Shown here: positions 43,092 through 52,734 of the stretch, in pieces
Layout of the letters: every line of letters starts with the position of its first letter
How positions within the stretch are numbered: position 1 is the stretch's first letter
Program-made: the position numbers and the translations under genes
The notes under the pieces: model-generated
The model's database searches: none
Told to the model about the DNA's origin: nothing
What the model saw: the letters and a program-made list of their open reading frames with translations, nothing else
NCBI GenBank assembly: GCA_902702965.1
Contig: CACRXP010001262.1
Span: 31,486-95,485 of the forward strand
Reading direction: 5' to 3'
Length of the DNA: 64,000 bases
Source: Spirometra erinaceieuropaei
Lineage: Eukaryota; Platyhelminthes; Cestoda; Diphyllobothriidea; Diphyllobothriidae

Positions 43092-43173
43092 GCGCCTCGG
43101 TGAGATTCGAACCCACGCAGTATGGAGGAGGCTTTAGCGCAGCCAACGCTCTAACCACCTGAGCTACGAGGTC
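43092..43173 (-). tRNA. tRNA-like unit inside family Q
   Basis: Reverse complement of the unit at 43443 with a few changes: the acceptor strand GACCTCG no longer pairs fully with CGAGGCG, while D-arm GCTC/GAGC and T-loop TTCGAAT-type sequence (GGTTCGAAT becomes GGTTCGAATCTCAC) are kept. Read as a pol III promoter-bearing SINE head and not a working tRNA. Confidence 0.5.
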
Positions 43174-43442
43174 CCGCCGGACGACGCGAGTTTAATCACA
43201 TTTGGGTCAAGTTACCCGCCCAACCTACTGCAACGTCTGGAATCCACCAAATCTGATACAGTAAGTTGACTGCCCAAGCAGGATTTCCTAAGCAATTCAC
43301 CTAGAATCCACCAGATGACTACCAGCCTCAAATAATTGATTGGCATTTTGGCAGATTTTGCATAATTCACAATGACCCAACTGTGAAAAACTCGGCGCGG
43401 GTAACTTGACCCAAATGTGATTAAACTCGCGTCGTCCGGCGG

Positions 43443-43524
43443 GGCCTCGTAGCTCAGGTGGTTAGAGCGTTGGCTGCGCTAAAGCCTCCCCCTTACTGCG
43501 TGGGTTCGAATCCCACCGAGGCGC
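43443..43524 (+). tRNA. tRNA-like unit inside family Q (best copy)
   Basis: Acceptor GGCCTCG/CGAGGCG (six pairs plus a G-G at the end), D arm GCTC...GAGC with A box TAGCTCAGGTGG, anticodon arm GGCT/AGCC around the loop GCGCTAA (GCT would be a serine anticodon, but position 33 is C), a long variable part of about 13 bases, and a perfect T arm GTGGG-TTCGAAT-CCCAC with B box GGTTCGAATCC. The long variable region fits tRNA-Ser. The end mismatch, the odd position 33 and the embedding in a repeat argue for a tRNA-derived SINE head. Confidence 0.55.
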
Positions 43525-43689
43525 CGAGTTTTTCACAGTTGGGTCAATATTAATTATTCAAAATCTGCCAAAATACCAATCAAATGCCTGATTTAATGTT
43601 CGCGTGTACATCCACTAGTAAGGCTATCTGTCAAGGTTATTGCTTGCAACACGAGCAATATTTGCGAACAGGACCTTTGGTGGCGCCTG

Positions 43690-44010
43690 TCGCGACGCTG
43701 CGCCTTTCGCGAATGTCTGCACGTGCGCACCGGGATTGTCTGGCATTCGCGCACTCGGCTTTCCAGCTGACCAATCAGATTCAAGGCCGATTCAGACGTG
43801 CCCTGGCCTAAGACGCTCTGACGCATCCCCTGACAGGGACACTTTGGGACGCCGCTCTCCCCAGCTGCTAACTCTTTTCAATCCCTTCTCCAGTTGTTCT
43901 GTACACAATACACAATCCTCCCAACCGGCGTCCAATTTCTTTTTCCATTTGGGACCGGGCCTGAAGGTCGTGCTAGCCAGGGTCTCTCTCTCGGCTTAGG
44001 CTTCTGCGAT
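43690..44010 (+). repeat. Dispersed repeat R5
   Basis: 'ctgaccaatcagattcaagg', 'cagacgtgccctggcctaag', 'gggaccgggcctgaaggtcg', 'cttaggcttctgcgatagac' match 51340-51615. It is followed at 44040-44110 by words shared with R6. Confidence 0.55.
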
Positions 44011-44519
44011 AGACCTTCCAACTCTTCCACACTGACAGTCTGATCACAAGCGACGACCTCTATCGCCTGCCCTAGTTGCGCAGCGTCTACCACATTCTCT
44101 CCTCCCTCACCAACACTGCGCTAATGAAATGACAAGTTCAAAACGACCGGAGGTGTGTGCGGTGGGTACAATGACTGACGAAGCTAAACAGCCCATCTAC
44201 GCGTGCGACACGCGACCTGGTCCCACAACATGTGCCGGGCTTCTGTGAGGACGGTTCGAATCCCACATGGGCGAGATGCCGTAAGAGCCACAGTAGGAAA
44301 GAGCCATTGCAACCTGAATCGAAATCCTAGGGGGGAGGACTGAATTATTCCCTCAGTTGGCAACGCTCCAAATAGCAAATCTTAGCGCCTCGTGGTAGGT
44401 TCAAGCGTGACAGATGTGCTGTAGTGGAAACTGCGCTGATGTGTCGCGAGGATCGAGTTGTGGAAGTGCGATGGGTCGAAAAACGAGGATTCCCAAATCA
44501 CAAGTCAGGGAGAACATAA

Positions 44520-44829
44520 TAACATACTGCCTATATCATGCGCCGCTGTGCGGCTGCTGGTTGGGCTCGAGAGAGAGCCCATAAGGCACAACGGAACGAG
44601 TGAGTTCCGTAAGAACGATCGGTGAACGCCCCCTAACATTGTATATTCCCGATCGAAACCGACAGGGCAACGGGTTCGTCGCCCAGCGGTTAGAGGCGTG
44701 GACTTCTAACTAACAGGTCGCTAGTTCGAGCCTCGGGTGTTCCACAGTTCGGGGTTAGGTATGACTGGCTGATGACGGCTAATAAGCCAAAAATGGCCAT
44801 TCCAGTCTCCCTTGTCTTTGTCGGTAATG
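44520..44829 (+). mobile_element. tRNA-derived SINE, family S (near full length)
   Basis: Order on the plus strand: 'catactgcctatatcatgcg', 'gcggctgctggttgggctc', 'gatcggtgaacgccc', 'cgaccgacag'-type words, then the tRNA-like part with A box around 44678-44692 (TCGCCCAGCGGTTAGAGG) and B box AGTTCGAGCC at 44723-44732, then the tail with 'gtgttccacagttcggggtt' and 'tggccattccagtctccctt', ending 'gtctttgtcggtaatg'. About 300 bp. No polyA tail. Confidence 0.8.
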
Positions 44830-45162
44830 CCGATAATAATAATGTAAGTTGCTGCAAAGTGCCTACTATTGGCCGCCGTTCGAGTGGGTCCATTAATGAC
44901 TCGTCGTGGGTGTTGAAATACGTTAGGCCTCGCAGTGATGCCGGCACTGGGCAATAAAGCAGTACCGACGTCCTTCCCATAAGGACATACTAGGTATCCC
45001 CCTCGCATTCCAAAATCGCTGCTAACTCGCGTTATATTTATTGTGGAGGATAGTGGGGCACGGGAATATGAACCTCCCGCATTATACGTGGCTTTGCCAT
45101 GAATTGCAGGGGTTAAGGTTAAGGTTATGCGGGATAGCGTTAGGGCTCAGCATAATGGTATT

Positions 45163-45470
45163 ACTGGCAAAGACAAAGGAGACTGGAATGGCTATTTCCG
45201 GCTTATTAGCCGTCGTCAGTCAGTTATATCCAACCTCAATGTAAGGAACATCTGGGACTCGATCCTGCGACCTGTTAGTTAGAAGTTCAACGCCTCTAAC
45301 CACTGAGCCACGCTGTTGTTGTCCTGTCGGTTACGATCGGACATATACAATGGTAGAAGGGCGCTCACCGATAATTTTTTACGGAACTCACTCGTTCCGT
45401 TGTGCCTTACGAGCTCTCCCTCTCAAGCCCAATCAGCGGCCACACACCGGCGCATCATATAGGCTGAATG
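45163..45470 (-). mobile_element. tRNA-derived SINE, family S
   Basis: Reversed near full-length copy from 'actggcaaagacaaaggaga' (tail) through the complement of the B and A boxes (about 45250-45310) to 'cggcgcatcatataggctga' (5' end). It abuts the tRNA-like composite at 45475. Confidence 0.75.
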
Positions 45471-45500
45471 CTTCATATTGACACAACTGTGAAAAACTCG

Positions 45501-45580
45501 GCGCCTCGGTGGGATTCGAACCCACGCAGTAAGGGGGAGGCTTTAGTACAGTCAACGCTCTTACCACGATCTACGACGCC
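45501..45580 (-). tRNA. Degenerate tRNA-like unit, family Q
   Basis: The T arm is intact (GTGGGTTCGAATCCCACC in reverse), but the D arm and acceptor are damaged (CCACGATCTACGACGCC). Not a functional tRNA. Confidence 0.45.
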
Positions 45581-45984
45581 CCGCCGAACGACGCGAGTTT
45601 AATCACATTTGGGCCAACTTACCCGCCCAACCTAATACAACGTCTGGAATCCACCAAATCTGATACAGCAAGTTGACTGTCCAAGCAGGATTTCCTAAGT
45701 TATTCACCTAGAATCCACCAGATGACTACCAGGCGCATGTAATTCATAGATATTTTGGTAGATTATGAATAATTCATATTGACCTAACAGGGAAAAACTC
45801 GGCGCCTAGGTGGGATTCGAACCCTGGCAGTAAGGAGGCCCCGCCGGACGACGCGAGGTGAATAACTTAGGAAATCCTGCTTGGACAGTCAACTTGCTGT
45901 ATCAGATTTGGTGGATTCCAGACGTTGCAGTAGGTTGGGCGGGTAACTTGACCCAAATGTGATTAAACTCGCGTCGTCCGGCGG

Positions 45985-46066
45985 GGCCTCGTAGCTCAGG
46001 TGGTTAGAGCGTTGGCTGCGCTAAAGCCTCCCCCTTACTGCGTGGGTTCGAATCCCACCGAGGCGC
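45985..46066 (+). tRNA. tRNA-like unit inside family Q (identical core to 43443)
   Basis: Base-for-base the same tRNA-like core as 43443-43524 as far as I can compare, with intact A and B boxes. The perfect conservation against a diverged surrounding suggests recent duplication or selection on the promoter. Confidence 0.55.
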
Positions 46067-46500
46067 CGAGTTTTTCACAGTTGGGTCAATATGAATTATG
46101 CAAAATATGCCAAAATATCTATGAATAGGCAGAATGCTATTAGGGTGAGGACTAAGAGGCTTAGGACTAAGGGTATTACTATAACCGAGGAGTAGGTACC
46201 TTCTAGAATTTGGCGCGAGGTCACCTACTGTACAGAGGTGTTCGTATTATCGTGTCCGACAGAGGAAGACGTCCGGTAGTCGTAGGTCCGACAGGTTTTT
46301 TACCACAGTCTACATTTTTATCTTTTCTTCCTGGATAATTTCTCCTCTACAGCTCCTGCAGTCATCATAAATGAGCACTTTTCGGCGACCTTGGTTTCTT
46401 CACATCTGGGCAACGCGGCGTATGTCTTCTTTCGACGACACCTGACTATCTGATTCATCAAGTCGAACAGTTTGTTTCAGCTACAAAGCAGGAGGAGGGA

Positions 46501-46578
46501 AAGAAGAAGAAGAAGAAGAAGAAGAAGAAGGAGGAGGAGGAGGAGGAGGAGGAGGAGGAGGAGGAGGAGGAGGAGGAG
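46501..46578. repeat. (GAA)n-(GGA)n microsatellite
   Basis: About ten GAA units then about sixteen GGA units. Poly-Arg frames through it are trivial. Confidence 0.95.
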
Positions 46579-46703
46579 AGGCCTGCCTTCTTTCGCCGTC
46601 CACATCCTTTGTAGAATTCCTAATCAAGCCTCTTATTGGCAGGAAGGGAGTAGCTGACTGAATCGTGACGGTGTGCGTCCACTCTGCACGTAATCGATAC
46701 TGA

Positions 46704-46991
46704 CGCGACCGGAGGACATGGCCCTGGGCAGTAGCGCTGGCAGCAGGCGTTGCCTGCGCCTACATCAGGCGCGTCCATCACGGCCTGTACACCAGCCTCC
46801 TCTCCCCCTCCCCCTGCGCCCCATGTTCCCGGTACGCGTGCACGACGAACACGCGCTGCTTGTGCGTCCTGTCCCGTACAGGAGGTGGCTACGCCGTAAA
46901 GGTTGTCTGCGTCACCCACTACGGGGACAAATGTCCGGCATCTAATAAACACCGGAGGTTTTACCAACGACGCGGTGGAATTTGCTATTGA
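46704..46991 (+). CDS. Unassigned open segment without ATG; hydrophobic start, cysteine-rich
   Basis: A stop-free plus frame of 95 codons begins after TGA at 46701. It reads WPWAVALAAGVACAYIRRVH (possible membrane segment followed by basic residues), then Cys-containing stretches CAPCSRYACTTNTRCLCVLS and VVCVTHYGDKCPAS, and stops at 46989. Start would have to come from splicing. An AATAAA lies inside at 46944-46949. Competing frames exist on both strands because the DNA is GC-rich. Family not recognised. Confidence 0.25.
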   Translation, partial: RDRRTWPWAVALAAGVACAYIRRVHHGLYTSLLSPSPCAPCSRYACTTNTRCLCVLSRTGGGYAVKVVCVTHYGDKCPASNKHRRFYQRRGGICY

Positions 46992-47028
46992 AGTGAGCGG
47001 AAACAATACTCGGTTCATGTGACGGTCG

Positions 47029-47352
47029 GATGTGGTTATGTAGCCCCACCTGAAGTAAACAAACCCCAGTCGCCTGTAATACGGGAACGGTGGTAATAGG
47101 GGTTTTTAAAGGCGGGCCGGGGAACGCACAGGCGACGAGGTCAAGTAGTATGCAAAAGAAAAGCTATTGGGAATGCGCGGCCGAACTTTGAATGGTTGAG
47201 AAATAGTTGCCCTAACCCCTAACTATAACCCCTAATCCTAACACCTAAACCTTACCCCTAGCCATAGCCCCTAACCATAACCCCTAACCCTAACTCTTAA
47301 CCCCAACCCCAACAGTATTTTGTCCATAAGGTGGGGTTACCAAACCACATCT
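47029..47352. mobile_element. Inverted-repeat element family T with CCCTAA array
   Basis: The left end GATGTGGTTATGTAGCCCCA and right end TGGGGTTACCAAACCACATC are imperfect inverted repeats. Inside are 'gtaatacgggaacggtggta', 'caggcgacgaggtcaagtag' and an array of CCCTAA/CCCCTAA units at about 47210-47320. Confidence 0.85.
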
Positions 47353-48430
47353 TACCCATGTGACTTCTTGTTGAGGCCAGTTCTCAGCTTTCATGAGACG
47401 CCAAGAGGTCTACAGCATACACCACTTCAAATCTGCTGAAACACGGGAACAGGCCGGATTCAATGTTTAGCTGAGAAAAAGGTCTCGCGCCATACCTGCA
47501 GGTGTGATCGTTGAATGTTGTTGCCGGCGACCGTCTTGATGGAGGAGAACGCAAGTTTGAGGCTCTAATATGGCGAAATTAATATTTCCTAAAACCTGGT
47601 AAAACCTTCACATTTAGAAGAAACGGTACTCCACCCGGAGAGTAAATGCGTTGATGTAAATCATCCCATCCGACAAATGGAAAAAAATGGGGAAGCAGAC
47701 GATTACTCTCCATGACTACTGTCATCAGCCCCATCAGAACCAACCACGGTTCCCTCAGGGACACGGTTGGTGTCCTCCAGAACTGATCGATTCCATTCCC
47801 TCAGGTTTCCATCATTACTTTGAATAAATTCCTCAATATCCTGCATAGTTTTCTGTGAAGCTTCTACACAAAAGGCAGATTGCCCGTCTCCCATTTCCTC
47901 TCTTAACTCGTACTAAGAATGTTAATTCCTAGTCCAGATCTAGCGAAACAGCGACGTTCTAGTGTGCGCTTCTGCGAAACCGTGAAGCATAAAGCGGACG
48001 GGGTGATTTCCCACATTATGTCAACAACGCTTTTTCGAAGCCCATCAGCAAATTCCTTCTTTATTTCTACTTTCATCTGGAGGCTCGGAAAACAAAAGTG
48101 CATCTTTCGAGCTTAAATAATTGTAGTACTTTTTACGACGGCAAAAATATCTTAGTCAGCAGGCCGTTCACATGATGCACAATTGGTAGGATAAAATTCG
48201 TCGTGAGTTCTATGCTTCAATCAATCTCACATCAGAATGTTGGGCAGCGTGGCCAAGCAACAACAGTAGGTACCATCCAATTCGTCTGGGCGTTTCAATA
48301 AAAAAGCAGATTTTTCAAACCACTTAGTACAGGAGTGCATAACCATTAATGCAAAGTTTTTTTGTAGAATCTGAAGTACTTGCTACTCTCTTCCTCTTAC
48401 GCAGACATCATGAGGAACCTGCGACTTTGG
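47353..48430 (-). other. Unassigned; several short minus-strand frames at 47579-48103
   Basis: Frames 48103-47903 (KVEIKKEFADGLRKSVVDIM...), 47894-47703 (MGDGQSAFCVEASQKTMQDI...) and 47764-47579 lie in succession on one strand, and the first follows CGAGCCTCCAG, which could be a splice acceptor. They could be exons of an unknown host gene, but no domain is recognised and joins are not evident. Confidence 0.25.
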
Positions 48431-48435
48431 CACAG

Positions 48436-48800
48436 ACGACAGTGTGGCCGGGGGACGCTTACCGATTGTTCTTACGGAACTCACTCGTTGCGTTGTACTT
48501 TACGGGCTCTCTCTCGAGCCCAACCAGCAGTCGCACAGCGGCGCATGATATAGGCAGTATGTTACTACCGACAAAGACAAGGAAGACTGGAATGGTCATT
48601 TCTGGCTTACTGGTCGTCGTCAGCCAGTCATACCCAACCCCGAAGTGTGGAACACCCGAGGATCGAACTCGCGACCTGTTAGTTAGAAGTCCACGCCTCT
48701 AATCACTGGGTCACGAGCCCGTTGCCCTGTCGGTTTTCGATCGGGAATATACAATGAAAGCGGGCGTTCACCGATCGCTCACAGGTCGCGATTTCCGTAG
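48436..48800 (-). mobile_element. Family S SINE, tandem one-and-a-half copies
   Basis: 48436-48555 is the 5' part of one reversed unit ('aactcactcgttgcgttgta' to 'gcggcgcatgatataggcag'). It runs directly into the tail of a second reversed unit at 48563 ('accgacaaagacaaggaaga'), with boxes at about 48655-48720 and a 5' part to 48800. The head-to-tail join shows units can be copied in tandem. Confidence 0.75.
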
Positions 48801-49313
48801 TTTTGAGCACGACTAGAATTACACGCCGAGGCTCACGTCTACTGTGGTAGCGTTGACGATAAAACCGGTCAACAACACGTCAACATGCGTTGCTTCAATT
48901 TTCAGGCTAACGTATCTACCCGTTCATTCACCTCTTCCAGTGACACAGGTGTATTACTGTCTGAACCTCATGAGACATCCGCCAGTATCGATATTGAAAA
49001 CCTTGTGGAAGGGGAGATGGTCGACAACTTGAATGCGGGGAAGACAGTTAAACGGACAAGCTTTTAGCGAGACAGAGAGCGTACGGGCAGCAGTGCGAGC
49101 AGTTTCACTTGACGTTCTCACCAGGCAAGATTCAGCAGAAGGGCATGCATCCTGACTTCGTCTGACTGCGGCCAGTCGATGATGAGAAAAATATTGATCG
49201 ACGTCATGGGGTCGCAAGGCGGAGGTTAAGCCACGTGCGTTGGGCGGATCGGAGGCGGCCTGTGTAGGCGGTGTCGCTGACGGTCATGAGAGCGATCAGC
49301 CGCAACCTCACAG
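48801..49313. other. No gene recognised; gypsy leader remnant at the right end
   Basis: 'gctgacggtcatgagagcga' at about 49270-49290 matches 24703-24722 downstream of the tRNA-Trp site. A palindromic element is inserted immediately after (49314). Confidence 0.4.
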
Positions 49314-50308
49314 TAGGTGGGCTAACTCATGAAATGTCAACCGAAATTCCGAAATACGTTTTCGTTCCGAAAAGATTAATTAAGTAGGGTTGTAAAACTG
49401 GTCAGCCTGCGACATAATTCTATAATAATTCATTTACCTCACGACGCCGGCTTTCGAACGAACTTCTTCCTAGCCGCATGCAAAATCAATACTCTGCAAA
49501 AAATGACTACTTACGTAGCATGCATTTTTTCATCGATTTTCGATGTCCTTAAAAACTCAATTGTATTTCATGGAAAACATTCATACAAATATTTATTATT
49601 TTGCTCATTCGGTAGAAAATTGCGTCTTCTAACAATTTTATACTCGAAGGAAGAGTGTAATTCGGTTTTTAAAAACTTTTCCAATTGCCGAATAAATTTG
49701 AACACGGCCTGCCGTTAAACTTGGATTCGGGGTTCCCAAACTACAAGCCGTATATTTTCCGCGTACGGAAAACCATAAATTTATCTACGGTATTGAGAGG
49801 AGACCGTATGGGGTTTATAAAATTCAGCATTAGATGTGAGCCATATTGTAAACTTAAGACGCCACATTAGCAACTGCAGAGACACGATGCTGTGTGAACA
49901 GGCATTTCACGGTCTTGAAAAATGTCATAATTAGGAACTTTTTTAAAAAACTGATCTATACCCTTTCTTTTAGTATAAATTTGGAAGAAGACGTCATTTT
50001 CTACCGAATGAGTAAAAGAATAAATATTTTTATGCATGTTTTCCATGAAATACAATTGAATTTTTAAGGGAATTGAAAATCAATGAGAAAAATTCATGCG
50101 ACTTAAGTAGCCCCGTTTTGCAAAGTATATTTTTTGCATGCAGCCGGAAAGAAGTTTGTTCGAAAGCGGACATCCTGAGGTAACTGAATTATTATAGAAT
50201 TATTTCGCATTATGATTAGTTTTACGACCATTCTTAATTAGTCTTTTCGAAACGAAAACGTATTTCGGAATTTCGGTTGACATTTCATGAGTTAGCCCAC
50301 CTACTGTA
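49314..50308. mobile_element. Palindromic element family P, full length
   Basis: The ends CAGTAGGTGGGCTAACTCAT and ATGAGTTAGCCCACCTACTG are perfect inverted repeats for over 40 bp. The arms mirror each other over about 430 bp, with a centre near 49780-49880. Inserted in a gypsy leader remnant. No coding. Confidence 0.9.
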
Positions 50309-50429
50309 TGTTGGCTTTTCGAGGTGAAAGCATGGCTCACAGTCTAGCTGGGGCTCCTTAAGTCCTGGTACATACTATGGGCACACGGTACGCAATGTGA
50401 TTTTGATTTTTTCCACGGCCTACGTTATT

Positions 50430-50600
50430 CCCCTAAAATGGGCCACGCGGCAGATGCTCTTGACCAACACGGGGGCTAGCTCGGGGTCCGGCAGGCGCTA
50501 TTGGGCTGCACACGCATTACGAATGTCAACATTGGGGGTGTGGCGGCGCAATTGGTTGCAAGCTCACGCCGCGTCTCGGGATCCGAGCCGTATTCTCCCT
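50430..50600 (+). repeat. Dispersed repeat R9
   Basis: Matches the complement of 20935-21110 ('aaaatgggccacgcggcaga', 'ccaacacgggggctagctcg'). The surrounding 50397-50804 frame reads through it and has no domain. Confidence 0.5.
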
Positions 50601-50829
50601 CTCCCTCTCTCTTGGTGTAAAATCCTGCTCAGCGTACGTTTAGGATCAAGTGGGTGTGATGGTACGCCTGAGCGCGGGTTTTTGTCGCGCCGGCCACCTG
50701 CGCTCTTTCCCGCCTCCGGTCATCTGGACTTTGTCATAGGATCAGGCCTGGGAGCAGGAAGAAGAGGGTGCAGCAGATGCTGTACAAGTCTCCAAACACT
50801 TTGAGTTAATTCATGCGCAAATCATTGTC

Positions 50830-51180
50830 CATGCTCTCACCCTATTGTGAAGCACACGGTTAGCAACGACGTTCGAAGTGTCATGTTGTGACTTTTATGC
50901 TTGAAGTAAGAAGAGGCGGTAGCATTAGAGAATGTGCAGCACCCCAAGCCAGCTTGAGCCTTCTGCCTAGGGCATCCATTCTGTGCTAGGAGTCATGTGA
51001 TCACGACGCCAGGGCGCAAGAAAGTGAGCACATTCAGTCCAAAGATAGCCAATCACAGGCGCCTACGAACTCCAGCGCCGACTTTCTGCAACGGCCCCCA
51101 TTATCCTGGCCCCTTCCTGCAAGTCGTAACCACCCATGTTGCCGATAACAATGCCAGTTGTACGTTTCGCATTCACTCAG
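50830..51180. other. No gene recognised
   Basis: Unplaced sequence between R9 and R5. Confidence 0.4.
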
Positions 51181-51620
51181 TCTAATTATTCTTCCTTCGC
51201 ACGGATTTTCCACCCGAACTTCGGTCTGGGAAGGCAAAACTTGCAATGGCCCTACCCCGAGCATCCGTCGCAATGCTGGGCCTCTCGTTAGTGTCTCCAA
51301 GTGTGCACCAAGGCTGTCTGTCGTTCGTGCACTCAACTTTCCAGCCGGCCAATCAGATTCAAGGCCGAGTCACACGTGCCCTGGCTAAAGACGCGTTGGC
51401 GCTTTCCCAGACTCACACCCGGGGCGCCACTCTTCCGGCGTCGGAGGCACTTTCCTTTGGCTGTCAACTCCTTCCAATCCATCCTTTAGTTGTTCTGCTC
51501 AGAATACACGATCCTTCCAACTGATTTTCCACTTCTTCTCTTTCCGTTCGGGACCGGGCCTGAAGGTTGTGGTACCCAGGGTCTCACTCTTGTCTTAGGC
51601 TTCTGCGATAGATCCTACCA
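51181..51620 (+). repeat. Dispersed repeat R5 next to gypsy pol
   Basis: The longest R5 copy ('cagccggccaatcagattca', 'cacacgtgccctggctaaag', 'gaccgggcctgaaggttgtg', 'cttaggcttctgcgatagat'). It joins gypsy integrase coding at about 51620, where the element must have been truncated. Confidence 0.55.
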
Positions 51621-51622
51621 AC

Positions 51623-52110
51623 TTGATGCCCCGTCTCCGGCAATTCATGCGTACACTTTCCCCGATTACGCCTAAGTCATCCGTCTCCGAGTCTCACCTC
51701 GAAAAAGACTTGGCGACATGCTCTTACGTCTTTCTCCGATTGGATCGAGTCCGCCGGCCACTGCTAGCACCGTACGGCGGCCCCTTCAGGGTTATCTTTC
51801 GTGGAACGAAGTCTTTCCCCATCCAATGCGGAACTCGCGAGGAGATCGTCAGCTTGGACCTTCTGAAAGCTGCCGTCCCGGACACTCCTCCGGATGAGCC
51901 CTGTGGTCCCCTACGTCCTGCTCCACCTTCCCGACCCTCTATCTCTCTGTCCTGTATACCTCCCCTTTCTCCATTTTCGCTACCCCGAACTGCAACTACC
52001 CTCTCATCAACCTTCAACCCTGTAGCCGCAAGACAGACTCTTCCCGTGTGCTTCCTGTATGCATCACCCGTAGTGGACGCCATGTTCATCTTCTTGACTG
52101 TTTCATTATC
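51623..52110 (+). pseudogene. Ty3/gypsy integrase C-terminus
   Basis: A 220-codon frame begins LRQFMRTLSPITPKSS and contains ESHLEKDLATCSYVFLRLDR, then APYGGPFRVIFRG (the GPY/F motif), FPIQCGTREEIVSLDLLKAA and a proline-rich tail (51900-52000). This is the end of pol in CsRn1-like gypsy elements. The coding probably ends near 52050, and the rest of the open frame reads into LTR-like sequence. The integrase core and everything upstream is missing. Confidence 0.8.
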
Positions 52111-52119
52111 CATGTTTTT

Positions 52120-52330
52120 TAGACATGAACATTTTCTTCAACGTCGCTACCCGCTGCCTACGGTCGAGCCGGGGTACTGTGGCAGTTCGCGCCTCCTCGC
52201 TCTCCGTCGCTTTGTCATGCTATGTTCCTGTCCGCCTCACGCCCCTGTCGACCCGCTGCTGGGACCGCGCGTGGCTTGTCACTAGCCTCACGAGAGCTCG
52301 AAGCCAGTCAACACCACTCCTTCTCTGATT
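52120..52330 (-). repeat. LTR-like repeat R3, reversed
   Basis: The complement matches 17880-18060 ('tgacaaagcgacggagagcg', 'ctggcttcgagctctcgtga'). It is opposite in orientation to the pol fragment just before it, so it is not that element's own 3' LTR. Confidence 0.55.
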
Positions 52331-52660
52331 GTCTGGCGGACACTAACTGAGGCAGAGCGAAGTCGCACGTACGCACTGGGGAGCTAATGAGCTCAACGGC
52401 GGACATAGGACCGGAAAAGTCGCCTGCCAGAGGGAAGTGCCTCTGACGCCGGAAAGCGGCGTCCCAAATGCGGGTCAGGGAATGCGCCAACACGTCTTTG
52501 GCCAGGCCACGTCCGACTCGGCCTTGAATCTGATTGGCCAGTTGGAAAGCTGAGTGAGCAAACGCCAGACAGCCCTGTCGCGCACGTGCAGACACTTGCG
52601 AGAGGCCCAGCACTGGGACAGACGCTCAGAGTAGGGTAACTGCAAACGTGTTTTCTGGTG
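52330..52660 (-). repeat. Dispersed repeat R5, reversed
   Basis: 'caaacgccagacagccctgt' and 'ggccagttggaaagctgagt' are the complement of the R5 block at 51300-51360. Together with R3 it forms an inverted arrangement around 51.2-52.7 kb. Confidence 0.55.
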
Positions 52661-52734
52661 TAAGCCTCCCATCCTTGTACACGTAAACAATCCACTGCAT
52701 TATAAGTCGGGAAATGGTAGACGGGCGCTCACCG

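Larger units (their letters stand above)
43071..43560. mobile_element. Palindromic composite of tRNA-like SINE units (family Q), locus 1
   Basis: A reversed unit (43071-about 43340) and a forward unit (about 43398-43555) share 'gacccaactgtgaaaaactc', 'gacgacgcgagtttaatcac' and 'tttgggtcaagttacccgcc' as reverse complements. Between them sits a second, truncated reversed end (43372-43398). The same three-part arrangement occurs at 45475-46110, so the composite itself appears to be the duplicated unit. Confidence 0.75.
45475..46110. mobile_element. Palindromic composite of tRNA-like SINE units (family Q), locus 2
   Basis: Reversed unit 45475-about 45710, truncated second reversed end 45775-45858, forward unit about 45860-46105. 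It mirrors locus 1 at 43071-43560 but keeps more of the middle. The inverted parts share 'aaatcctgcttggacagtca' against its complement around 45680-45700. Confidence 0.75.

Noticed and set aside
46472..46657. Poly-arginine frame
   Set aside because: Product of the GAA/GGA repeat.
46704..46780. NDUFA1-like (complex I MWFE) start
   Set aside because: A loose resemblance of one membrane segment only. The following residues do not fit, and no ATG is present.
50397..50804. 135-codon plus-strand frame
   Set aside because: It runs through dispersed repeat R9, which recurs in reverse at 20.9 kb without this frame.
51623..52285. Full 220-residue protein
   Set aside because: Only the first two thirds match gypsy integrase. 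The remainder reads into LTR-like sequence in reverse orientation.
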